This document shows, piece by piece, positions 1 through 6,985 of a stretch of DNA of 25,063 nucleotides; position 1 is the first letter of the stretch; each line of letters opens with the position of its first letter. Both the position numbers and the translations under genes were made by a program. Source of the DNA: Pseudomonadota bacterium. GTDB taxonomy: Bacteria; Myxococcota_A; Polyangia; Polyangiales; Polyangiaceae. The DNA is taken from contig JAEYVE010000072.1 of NCBI GenBank assembly GCA_023432025.1, positions 1 through 25,063 of the forward strand. The letters run 5' to 3'. The notes beneath the pieces were generated by a model. It had not been told where the DNA came from. It did not search any database and saw only the letters and a program-made list of their open reading frames with translations.

Positions 1-2190
1 GAGCAGTACCTCGATTGGCAGAGCTGCGACAAAATGCCGGCTTGCGTCAACTTCGAGGACGAGCCGCCTCAGCCCGACTTCGGTCGCCTGAAAAAGCGCT
101 TCGAGGAAAAGCCGGAGCTAGCGGCGCTGACCAGTCTCTTCGGGGAAGAGGGCATGCCCGAGCCCCAAGCCAAGCCCCAGAGCGGCGCTGCGGACGGAGG
201 CACTTCCGCCGCCGGAGCGGGCGAAGAAAGCCGGCTCGGCGAGCTCTGTAGCACCGACGGTAAGGTGTGCGTCGTCGAGGTCACCATCGACGGCAACCCT
301 CAGGATCTGGAGTTTGCCACTCAAATCCTGCACCGCGGGGAGGCGATGTTGAAGTCGCTTCACCCCCCAGACGCCCCCAGCGATCTCATCACCGCGGTTA
401 CGGGCACATACCGCAACTTGCCGCTTACGCGAGAGGCGGTGATGCTGGACTTGTCGAAGACGTTCGGCCTGACGCTGACGCTGGTCTCGCTCGTGCTGGC
501 GCTTCAGTTCCGTTTCGGACGCGCCTTCATTCTGCTGCTCACGCCCGTCGTCGTGGGCACCATGTGGGCGCTCGGCGTGTTCGCGCTCGTGAGTCCCACG
601 CTCAACGTCATCAGCGCGGCCGTCATGGCGGTGCTCGCCGGGCTTGGAGACGAGTTCAGTCAGCACTTGATTACGCACTTTTCGGCGCAGCGCCGCGAAG
701 GCAAAAACGCCATTGAAGCCATTTACGCGACCCTGGACGACCTTCTGTCGTCGATGGGCGGCGCCGCTCTGACGACGGGCGTTGGCTTCTTGGCGCTCAC
801 GGCGGCGCGCTTTCACGGCTTCGTGCAAATGGGGCTTTTGGCGTTCGTGGGCGTGCTTTGCATCGCCTTGGCGACGCTCTTGGTGATGCCGCCGCTCGTG
901 CTGTGGCTGGACAAGCAAAAGCCGTTCACCGAGCCGCTGACGCGCGCCTGGAAAATGCCCGCGTTCATGGGTGGCCCCTGGCGGCCACGCACCGCGCTTA
1001 TCGTCGCGGCAGGCGGCATCGTGCTGCTCGTGTTCGGGGTGTTTCGGGCGACGCGCCTGGAGCTCGAGTACGACTTCGACAAGCTCGAAGCGAAGTCCGC
1101 GTCCCACGGTACTTCGTACGGCAAGGCGCTCCATGGCACCTCGCGCAACGCCGTGTTGATGCTCTCGGACGATCCCGCCAAGCTGGAGGAGGCGGGTTGG
1201 GGCGTGCGGCGCCTCTATCCGAACGGCCTCCGCGGCAACGAGGGCGCCAGCGTCATCACGCCAGGCACCTTCATTCCGCCGGATCAGGAGCCCCGCCTCG
1301 CCGCCATCGCGCGCCTGCGTCAGCTGTCCGATCGCGCCACACGGCTCGCCAGCGGAGACACCAAGGAGCAGCTGCAAGCATGGCGGCCCCTCTTGGCGGT
1401 CGATACGCCCATCACGAAGGAAAAAATGCCCAAGTGGGTGTTCGACCAGTTTGCCGAGCGCAACGGCACCTTCGGCACCCTGGGCGTGCTCTACCAGGGC
1501 TACCGCAGCGCCAACGCGCACGACATGGTCGAGCTGACGGCCAAGCTGGACGACCTTCGGAGTCGCTACCCCGAGGTACGTTTTGCGTCGCCGCAAGCGG
1601 TGCTCGGTGAGGTGGTGCCGCTCATTGCCTCGGACGGTTTGCGCGTTACGGGGCTGGCGCTCTTGGGGCTCGTCGTCGGCGTGCTCATCATTGGACGCTC
1701 GGTGCGCCGCGTATCGCTCGTCTTGTTGTCGGTGTGTACGGCCGTCGCGACCACTGCCGCCTTGATGGGGCTCTTTGGTTGGAAGGTGAACCTCTACAAC
1801 CTGCTGGTCTTCCCCGTGGCTTTTGGCCTGGGCGTGGACGGCGCCATCTTCATGGTGTGGTCGGTGTACCGGCGCCGGGGCGTCACCGATTGGTCGATGA
1901 TTCACGTCAGCTCACAGGCGGTGCTCGGCGCCACCATGACGACCTTGGTGGCCTTCGCCGCGCTCATCGTGTCCAACAACGGCGGCCTGGCTTCCATGGG
2001 GCAGCTGGCCACCTTGGCGTTGGGCATGACGCTCGTCACGAACCTGATTTGGCTGCCGGCGGCGCTCTCGGTCGTGCACTGGCGCGCTCAGCGGCGCGGG
2101 GAGCTCGTTCCCATGCCGGAGCCCGAGGTGCCGTTCCCTACGCCTGACGAGAAGGGCTCCGCCTCGCCGGGCAACGTCGACAAAGCCTGA
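1..2190 (+). CDS. RND/MMPL-family membrane transporter, 3' part
   Basis: The frame is open from the first base, so the N-terminus lies upstream; 729 residues are present. Numbering from the window start, a periplasmic segment (to about 150) is followed by a cluster of membrane helices (about 155-305), a further helix (about 332-349), a large periplasmic loop (about 350-540) and a second helix cluster (about 548-700). This is the latter part of the duplicated 12-helix RND plan. The family's conserved helix-4 and helix-10 motifs are visible: GLGDEFSQHL at 214-223 and GLGVDGAIFM at 609-618. The first has Glu where Asp is usual. The C-tail is Pro/Glu-rich. Family members export lipids or other hydrophobic molecules using the proton gradient; the substrate cannot be read here. 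HpnN-like hopanoid or lipid export is one possibility. The gene is convergent with ddl. Confidence 0.85.
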   Translation, partial: EQYLDWQSCDKMPACVNFEDEPPQPDFGRLKKRFEEKPELAALTSLFGEEGMPEPQAKPQSGAADGGTSAAGAGEESRLGELCSTDGKVCVVEVTIDGNPQDLEFATQILHRGEAMLKSLHPPDAPSDLITAVTGTYRNLPLTREAVMLDLSKTFGLTLTLVSLVLALQFRFGRAFILLLTPVVVGTMWALGVFALVSPTLNVISAAVMAVLAGLGDEFSQHLITHFSAQRREGKNAIEAIYATLDDLLSSMGGAALTTGVGFLALTAARFHGFVQMGLLAFVGVLCIALATLLVMPPLVLWLDKQKPFTEPLTRAWKMPAFMGGPWRPRTALIVAAGGIVLLVFGVFRATRLELEYDFDKLEAKSASHGTSYGKALHGTSRNAVLMLSDDPAKLEEAGWGVRRLYPNGLRGNEGASVITPGTFIPPDQEPRLAAIARLRQLSDRATRLASGDTKEQLQAWRPLLAVDTPITKEKMPKWVFDQFAERNGTFGTLGVLYQGYRSANAHDMVELTAKLDDLRSRYPEVRFASPQAVLGEVVPLIASDGLRVTGLALLGLVVGVLIIGRSVRRVSLVLLSVCTAVATTAALMGLFGWKVNLYNLLVFPVAFGLGVDGAIFMVWSVYRRRGVTDWSMIHVSSQAVLGATMTTLVAFAALIVSNNGGLASMGQLATLALGMTLVTNLIWLPAALSVVHWRAQRRGELVPMPEPEVPFPTPDEKGSASPGNVDKA

Positions 2191-2310
2191 AACCGTCGTT
2201 TCGATCGCGCGACGGCGCGCGACACCTTCGTCTCGCGGTGTGGAGTGCGGGAGCACCGCGCGGCGTCGTTCGTCGCCTTCCCCACCCTGCACCTCACGAA
2301 CTTTCCAACG

Positions 2311-2340
2311 AAAAGGGCTCGTGCCTTCTGGCACGAGCCC
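2311..2340 (-). terminator. Intrinsic terminator of ddl
   Basis: A perfect 11-bp stem (2315-2325 pairing with 2330-2340) closes a four-base loop. Read on the minus strand it is followed at once by TTTT (2314-2311). It lies about 40 bases past the ddl stop. There is no T-run on the plus-strand side, so it mainly serves the minus strand, although the stem could also slow plus-strand transcripts arriving from the transporter gene. Confidence 0.85.
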
Positions 2341-2378
2341 CGATGCGGGCCTCTCTTCGAGACGCCCTGCGGTTCGTT

Positions 2379-3443
2379 TCAGGCCGAACGACGCGCCGTA
2401 ACCGGCGCTTGCGCGCGCTGTGCGGTGGCCACGGCAGCGTAACCCGCGTCGTCGAAGCTGTTCTCCCCCCACGGCGACCTCGAGCTATGCACCGTCGTCG
2501 CCTGCGGCGCCGCGGGAATGCGGCTGTCGGTGCGCGCCGAGCTCAAAATGGCCTCACACAGGCCCGCGAAGTCGTAACCCGCCGCGCCCGCGATTTTCGG
2601 CAGCAAGCTGGTCGGCGTCATGCCGGGCAGCGTGTTCACCTCCAGGACGTACTCGTTTTGACCTTCGGTCACGAGCAGGTCGACGCGCGCGGCGCCGCGT
2701 GCCCCCACCGCCTGCGCAGCACGCTCGGCGAGATTCAAAATGCCGCGCGTGCGCGTCGGCTCGAGGCGCGCGGGCATGAAGTATTCGGTCATGCCCGGCG
2801 TGTACTTGGCAGCAAAATCGTACACGCCGCCGCGCGGCGCGATTTCGATGGCGCCGAGCACGCGACCGTCGAGGAGACCGACCGCCACTTCACGGCCGTG
2901 AATGAAGCGCTCCACGAGCACGGAATCGTCATATTGAAGCGCGGATTCGACCGCCGCGCTGAGCTCCGCGAAGTTCGTCGCCGCCGTGACGCCCACGCTC
3001 GAGCCCTCGCGGCGCGGCTTGACGACCACCGGGAAGCCGAACGAACCGTGCAGCTCGGCGAGCGACTCCGCCTGCGCGCGGGAAAGCTCGTAGTACGGCG
3101 CCGTCGGTACGTTGTGGAGACGGAAGAGCTCCTTGCTCTTCACCTTGTCCATGGCGAGCGCACTGCCCATGACGCCCGAGCCGGTGTACGGCACGCCGAG
3201 CATTTCCAGGATGCCTTGCACCACGCCGTCCTCACCTTGGCGACCGTGCAGAGCGAGAAACGCAACGTCCATGGGCGTGCTGGCGAGCGCACGCAGCGCC
3301 TCGGCACCGGAGCCCAAGTCGACACGCGCCACGTCGTAGCCCAAGCCCTCGAGCGCTTCCGCGACGGCCGCGCCCGACCGGAGCGATACCTCGCGCTCAC
3401 TCGACGTTCCACCCATCACCACCGCGACTCGCAAAGCTTCCAT
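2379..3443 (-). CDS. ddl: D-alanine--D-alanine ligase
   Basis: A 354-residue cytoplasmic ATP-grasp ligase joining two D-alanines for the peptidoglycan precursor. Visible motifs are the N-terminal GGTSSEREVSLRSG (11-24), HGRQGEDG (66-73), the ATP-binding loop KPRREGSSVGV (142-152), VYDFAAKY (207-214) and the metal/product-binding segment EVNTLPGMTPTSLLP (268-282). Most Ddl enzymes end near residue 305. Here about 50 extra, Ser/Ala/Arg-rich residues follow (304-354) with no motif I recognise. The ATG is supported by GGAG five bases upstream (3449-3452). The gene has its own terminator and lies 229 bases downstream of the phosphatase gene. There is no mur or fts cluster around it. Confidence 0.95.
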   Translation of the reverse strand: MEALRVAVVMGGTSSEREVSLRSGAAVAEALEGLGYDVARVDLGSGAEALRALASTPMDVAFLALHGRQGEDGVVQGILEMLGVPYTGSGVMGSALAMDKVKSKELFRLHNVPTAPYYELSRAQAESLAELHGSFGFPVVVKPRREGSSVGVTAATNFAELSAAVESALQYDDSVLVERFIHGREVAVGLLDGRVLGAIEIAPRGGVYDFAAKYTPGMTEYFMPARLEPTRTRGILNLAERAAQAVGARGAARVDLLVTEGQNEYVLEVNTLPGMTPTSLLPKIAGAAGYDFAGLCEAILSSARTDSRIPAAPQATTVHSSRSPWGENSFDDAGYAAVATAQRAQAPVTARRSA

Positions 3444-3672
3444 CTGGACTCCGCCGCTCTGAGGCCCGCATCACGTTCGCGTGGCCCCGAAGTTCGAGGG
3501 CTCCCGAACCACCCGCGGTTCGTTCGCCGTCGAGAGCGAGGGCTAGCAGGGTCCGGGCGTTTCACCCAAATAACTGACCAAATTTCGCGACCTTGCGAAC
3601 CTCGAGCACAGCTCGAAACATCAGCGCGCAACCCAGCGAATCTGCTCAGAAAATCAAAGCTCTCACTCGACT

Positions 3673-4419
3673 TCAGGTGACCTCGACGAGCACGGCCGTG
3701 ATGTTGTCCTTGCCGCCTCGTTCGTTCGCCAGAGCCACCAGGGCATGCACCGCCGCCTCCCCTCCCGCCCCCACACGCTCCGGGAGCTCGTCGGGTTCGA
3801 GGTAGCCGTGCAGCCCGTCGCTACAGAGCAAGAACTGATCACCGAGCAGAACGTCCGTTTCGATGAGGTCCACTTGAACGTACTCGCGGTTGCCCACCGC
3901 GCGCGTGATGACGTTGCGCTGGCGGCTCTGGCGCGCCTCTTCTTGTGTGATGAGGCCCTGACGAATTTGCCAGTTGACCAGAGTGTGATCTTCCGTGAGC
4001 TGCTCGGCGCGGCCTCCGCGGATCCGATAAATGCGGCTGTCTCCCACCTGCGCGAGCACGGTGCCGCGTGGTGAAACGAGCATGGCGGAAATGGTCGTGC
4101 CCATGCCCGCCTTTTCGCGGTCGAGCTCGGCCATGCCGAACACCATGTACGTCGCCGCTTGAACGGCCGACTCCAGCACGCGAATGTGATTGATGTCCGG
4201 CGAGCTCGACTTCGCGCGTAAGGCGCGGATCACCATCTCGTGCACCGTTTCGACGGTTTGCTGACTGGCGACTTCACCAGCAGCTTGTCCCCCCATGCCG
4301 TCCGCGACGACCCACAGGCCGAGCGCGTCGTCACACAAATAAGCGTCCTCGTTGTGCTTGCGGCGTCGTCCGACGTCGGTCGCGGCATAGGAGGTGACTT
4401 TGACGGGAAGGGCCGTCAT
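3673..4419 (-). CDS. PP2C-family Ser/Thr protein phosphatase (Stp type)
   Basis: A 248-residue soluble, metal-dependent phosphatase that covers the whole catalytic domain and nothing else. The PP2C motifs appear in order: NED (23-25), VADGMGG (38-44), GMGTT (105-109), VGDSRIY (125-131), DHTLV (144-148), NVITRAVG (169-176), LLCSDGL (197-203) and GGKDNITAV (235-243). All expected metal-binding Asp residues are present, so it should be active. Bacterial Stp enzymes remove phosphate from targets of Hanks-type Ser/Thr kinases; no kinase gene is in the window. The ATG at 4419 has no clear Shine-Dalgarno sequence. It is divergent from the FIST gene across 217 bases. I see no convincing terminator after it. 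Confidence 0.93.
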   Translation of the reverse strand: MTALPVKVTSYAATDVGRRRKHNEDAYLCDDALGLWVVADGMGGQAAGEVASQQTVETVHEMVIRALRAKSSSPDINHIRVLESAVQAATYMVFGMAELDREKAGMGTTISAMLVSPRGTVLAQVGDSRIYRIRGGRAEQLTEDHTLVNWQIRQGLITQEEARQSRQRNVITRAVGNREYVQVDLIETDVLLGDQFLLCSDGLHGYLEPDELPERVGAGGEAAVHALVALANERGGKDNITAVLVEVT

Positions 4420-4636
4420 AGAACTTCAACGTTAGGGCAATCCCGGCCCGCTCGGTAGAGGCCGAAACAGTGGACCCGTCGGCGGTCCGGGCCTGCGCCC
4501 GGACTCCAGGACCCCAAAGCCCCGGAGCTCCGGCGGGCGGGCGGCCGCGGCGAGGGCTTGCCGGCGTCGAATAGGCCAAATACCCTCGGTTCTGTTGCGC
4601 CTCCAGCAGGCTGAGGATGTCCGGATCAAGGGGAGC
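4420..4636. promoter_or_regulatory. Divergent intergenic region between phosphatase and FIST genes
   Basis: These 217 bases must carry the start signals of both divergent genes. I could not assign -35/-10 boxes with confidence. The side near the FIST gene is relatively AT-rich (about 4570-4595). A perfect 8-bp inverted repeat with a four-base centre lies at 4485-4504 (listed separately). Confidence 0.4.
4485..4504. repeat. Perfect inverted repeat in divergent promoter region
   Basis: GTCCGGGC (4485-4492) is exactly mirrored by GCCCGGAC (4497-4504) around a CTGC centre. It sits 66-85 bases upstream of the phosphatase start and about 130 bases upstream of the FIST start. It could be an operator or a transcript hairpin. 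No T-run follows on either strand, so a terminator is unlikely. GC-rich DNA can produce such repeats by chance. Confidence 0.4.
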
Positions 4637-5779
4637 ATGTCGGGAGAAGCAGTCAGCTTCGAGCTACGCAACGAGCGGGCCGAGAGGGTGGTCCAAACCG
4701 CCCTGAGCCGCGCCGCACGCCTGACCAAGCCGGGCGTGGGGGTGCTGTTCGTGTCGGGAGCGCTCGCCGAGCAGCTGCCCAGCGTCGCTCGCGCGCTGGC
4801 GAGCGGCGCTCCCCAGCACGCGTGGCTCGTGGCGGCGACTCTTGGCGTGCTCACGGAACGCGGCGAGCTCGAGCGCCAGTCGGCGGCGGCTGGCCTCGTG
4901 ACGAGCGCCGTACGAGGCCGTGGCGTCGTCCTCCAGACCCACGCCGCGGATTTCGGAGAAGAGCTCGGTCAAGTGCTGCGAGAGTCCCCGGCCGCCAGCG
5001 CGCTCACGCTCATTCGCGCGGATCGCTTCGAAGAGGGCGCCCTCGAAGCGCTCTCCCGAAACGTTGGAGCGCCGCGCAGTGGACGCGTGTTCGGAGGCGG
5101 TTCCCTTCCCGGCGCCGACGTCTTTTTGGTCGAGCGCGGAGAGATCCGTCAGGGCGCTGCCGCCGCGCTCGTCGTGGCCGGTCTGGGCCCCGCGCGCATC
5201 ACGGCCTCCCCCGCGTGTCGTTTGCTCGGCCCGCTCCGCCGCGTCACCGAAATGCGCGGCCCTCTCTTGCTCGGTCTCGAAGGCGAACGCGCCCTGGACG
5301 TGCTCGGCGCCTCCACGCAATCGCTCGAGGATCAACCCCTCATTTTGGCTGCGGTGGCAGGCCGCGCGGACGAAACCGAAGCAGAGGGCGCCAAACCTCC
5401 CCTCCTTCTGCGCGCCATCCAAGGAGTGGATCCGTCGCGCGGCGGCATTCTCCTGGGCGAAGGGCTGGAGGTAGGCGCGCGCGTCGCCTTCGCCATCCGC
5501 GATCGTCACGCCGCGCGCCACGACCTCGAGAGTCACCTCCGCAAGCTCGCGCAGTCCACCGCCGGCTCAGCGCCCCGGTTCGGTGTTTATGTAAGTTGCG
5601 TGGGCCGCGGTGAGGCCCTTTACGGGGTCAGCGACGTCGACGTGAAGCTGGTTCGTTCACGCTTCGCCGAAATGCCGCTCGTGGGCATGCACTCGGCGTT
5701 CGAGCTGGCGCCGTTCGGCGATGCGGTCGCGCTCCAGCTCTACACCGGCGTGCTGGCGCTCTTCACCGCGCCCAGCTGA
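4637..5779 (+). CDS. FIST N/C domain protein
   Basis: A 380-residue soluble protein. The C-terminal FIST_C signature is clear: VSCVGRGEALYG (319-330) followed by PLVGMHSAFELAPFG (347-361). The N-terminal half (about 33-235) fits the FIST_N domain, with a Gly-rich segment containing GGSLPGAD. FIST proteins are thought to sense small ligands, possibly amino acids, and often sit beside signalling genes; here the neighbour is a divergent PP2C phosphatase. The ATG at 4637 follows AAGGGGAG at a very short spacing. A TTG at 4595 would add 14 residues and cannot be excluded. No membrane segment or signal peptide is seen. Confidence 0.85.
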   Translation: MSGEAVSFELRNERAERVVQTALSRAARLTKPGVGVLFVSGALAEQLPSVARALASGAPQHAWLVAATLGVLTERGELERQSAAAGLVTSAVRGRGVVLQTHAADFGEELGQVLRESPAASALTLIRADRFEEGALEALSRNVGAPRSGRVFGGGSLPGADVFLVERGEIRQGAAAALVVAGLGPARITASPACRLLGPLRRVTEMRGPLLLGLEGERALDVLGASTQSLEDQPLILAAVAGRADETEAEGAKPPLLLRAIQGVDPSRGGILLGEGLEVGARVAFAIRDRHAARHDLESHLRKLAQSTAGSAPRFGVYVSCVGRGEALYGVSDVDVKLVRSRFAEMPLVGMHSAFELAPFGDAVALQLYTGVLALFTAPS

Positions 5780-5780
5780 C

Positions 5781-5815
5781 GGGGGCGAGCAGAGTCTGCG
5801 AAAAAGCGCCCCCCC
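5781..5815 (+). other. Stem-loop just after the FIST gene
   Basis: GGGGGCG (5781-5787) pairs with CGCCCCC (5807-5813 and neighbouring C residues). The intervening loop itself contains a small GCAG/CTGC stem. It begins one base after the FIST stop codon, where a terminator would be expected, but no T-run follows. It may be a weak or Rho-assisted end, or chance in GC-rich sequence. Confidence 0.3.
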
Positions 5816-5887
5816 GCGTGAGAGCCCGTACGCCGGGCGCGTACCCGAAACCGCGCGGCAACGCGGACGGACGTAGCCTCCCTTCCC

Positions 5888-6211
5888 ATGAGCTCGCTCA
5901 TCGTCCCGCTCAGCATGCTCGCCGGCGTCACGCGCTTCGGAACCGAAAGCGCCGGTTGGACGCTCGACGCGCCCTCGTCGGAATCGGAGCGCACGTTCGT
6001 GGGTCAGGTCACGTTCGAGCGCGCGTTCGTCACCCCACCCGTGGTGCACCTGGGGCTCGTCGGGTTCGACATTTCCGAGCACGACTGCGCACGTCTCCGC
6101 GTGCGCGCCGTCGACATTACGCCGGAGGGTTTCTCGGTCCACGTCGCCACGTGGTTTGGCTCCAGGGTTTGGTCCGTCGACGTGAGTTGGGTCGCGCTCG
6201 GCACGTCGTAA
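5888..6211 (+). CDS. Small H-type lectin domain protein
   Basis: A 107-residue protein with no signal peptide or membrane helix. Residues 37-103 match the H-type lectin pattern of snail agglutinin and the discoidin C-terminus: a strand with VTFERAFVTPPVVHLGL (41-57), a middle acidic loop, then VDITPEGFSVHVATWF (75-90) and a closing VWSVDVSWVAL (94-104). This fold forms a small six-stranded sandwich, usually trimeric, that binds N-acetylgalactosamine-type sugars. The whole gene is one lectin domain plus about 35 leading residues. The ATG was chosen because it gives the full domain; no good Shine-Dalgarno precedes it. The next gene starts 246 bases on. Export, if any, would need a non-classical route. 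The function is an inference from the domain. Confidence 0.72.
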   Translation: MSSLIVPLSMLAGVTRFGTESAGWTLDAPSSESERTFVGQVTFERAFVTPPVVHLGLVGFDISEHDCARLRVRAVDITPEGFSVHVATWFGSRVWSVDVSWVALGTS

Positions 6212-6457
6212 GGGGACTCCCCGTTCCGAACGTAAGCGGAGCGGCCTCGACGTACGATTTCCGTCCAGAGCCGCGGAACCCGCCCAACGCGTGACCTCTT
6301 CGTTTGGGGGGCGGCCGCGCGCGTCGTAACCCGGTGCTCCCGCACTACGACGGGCCGCGCCGAAGCACCGCCGCGCCGCATCGTTCGCCTCGAGGACGTG
6401 ACCCAGAAGCACCTCGGCCGGTGACGTCTCGTCGCCCCTCTGCTAGTCGAACGCGCC

Positions 6458-6886
6458 GTGAAGCCCCAGCAACGTCTCGATCTTACCATCGCCCGATTCG
6501 TCGCCGACATGGAGGCCCTCCTGGAACGCGTGGCCCGGGAGCAAGTCATCGCCGCGCTAGAAGCCACGAAGGTTCGGCCCTCGCGGCACGCAAAACAAAC
6601 CGTCGAGCCAGAGCGCCCCGCCGGCCGACGTGTCCGCCGCTCCGCCGCACAGCTCGCTGAAGTCCAGTCGCAAATCGTGAAGCTTCTCGCGAGCACGCCC
6701 AAGCTCACGTCGGAAGAAATCCAAGAGAAGCTGGGTCTCGCCAAAGAAGACCTCCAGCGACCCCTCCAGCTCCTGCGCGACGACGGCAAGGTGAAGTCCC
6801 TCGGGGAGCGGCGCGCCATGCGCTACTTCGTCGGCGCCGGCAAACCGGGCGTCATCAAACGCGTCCGCCCCGAAGCGTCGGAATAA
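6458..6886 (+). CDS. Winged-helix DNA-binding protein, hypothetical
   Basis: A 142-residue basic protein. Residues 1-37 form an amphipathic helix region. Residues 38-63 are a Pro/Arg-rich linker. Residues 66-126 resemble a winged helix: a first helix around VQSQIVKLLAS (69-79), a helix-turn-helix around LTSEEIQEKLGLAKEDLQRPL (83-103), and a wing-like DDGKVKSLGERRAMRYFV (108-125). The GTG at 6458 keeps the N-terminal helix; an in-frame ATG at 6509 would remove 17 residues. Neither start has a clear Shine-Dalgarno. It is probably a transcription regulator or nucleoid-associated protein, but no target is visible. It lies 99 bases upstream of sctV on the same strand. I do not recognise a named family. 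Confidence 0.65.
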   Translation: MKPQQRLDLTIARFVADMEALLERVAREQVIAALEATKVRPSRHAKQTVEPERPAGRRVRRSAAQLAEVQSQIVKLLASTPKLTSEEIQEKLGLAKEDLQRPLQLLRDDGKVKSLGERRAMRYFVGAGKPGVIKRVRPEASE

Positions 6887-6985
6887 GACCCCAAGAACGG
6901 GCCCCCTCACGGCTGAATTTGTCCCTTCCCGAAAAAGCTTGCGCGTGCTCGGTCGCCGCCCTGGTTTGGGTTAGATTCGCGCGCC

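Noticed and set aside
118..1905. Long open frame (595 codons) on the minus strand inside the RND transporter gene
   Set aside because: It is the antisense shadow of a well-supported membrane protein in GC-rich DNA. Its translation is His/Arg/Gln-rich with no domain.
3602..3614. Short palindrome CGAGC-ACA-GCTCG between ddl and the phosphatase gene
   Set aside because: Only five base pairs, common by chance at this GC content, with no clear relation to a promoter.
2238..3680. Plus-strand open frame of 480 codons over ddl
   Set aside because: Antisense shadow of ddl that crosses the ddl terminator. The product is Arg/His-rich without motifs.
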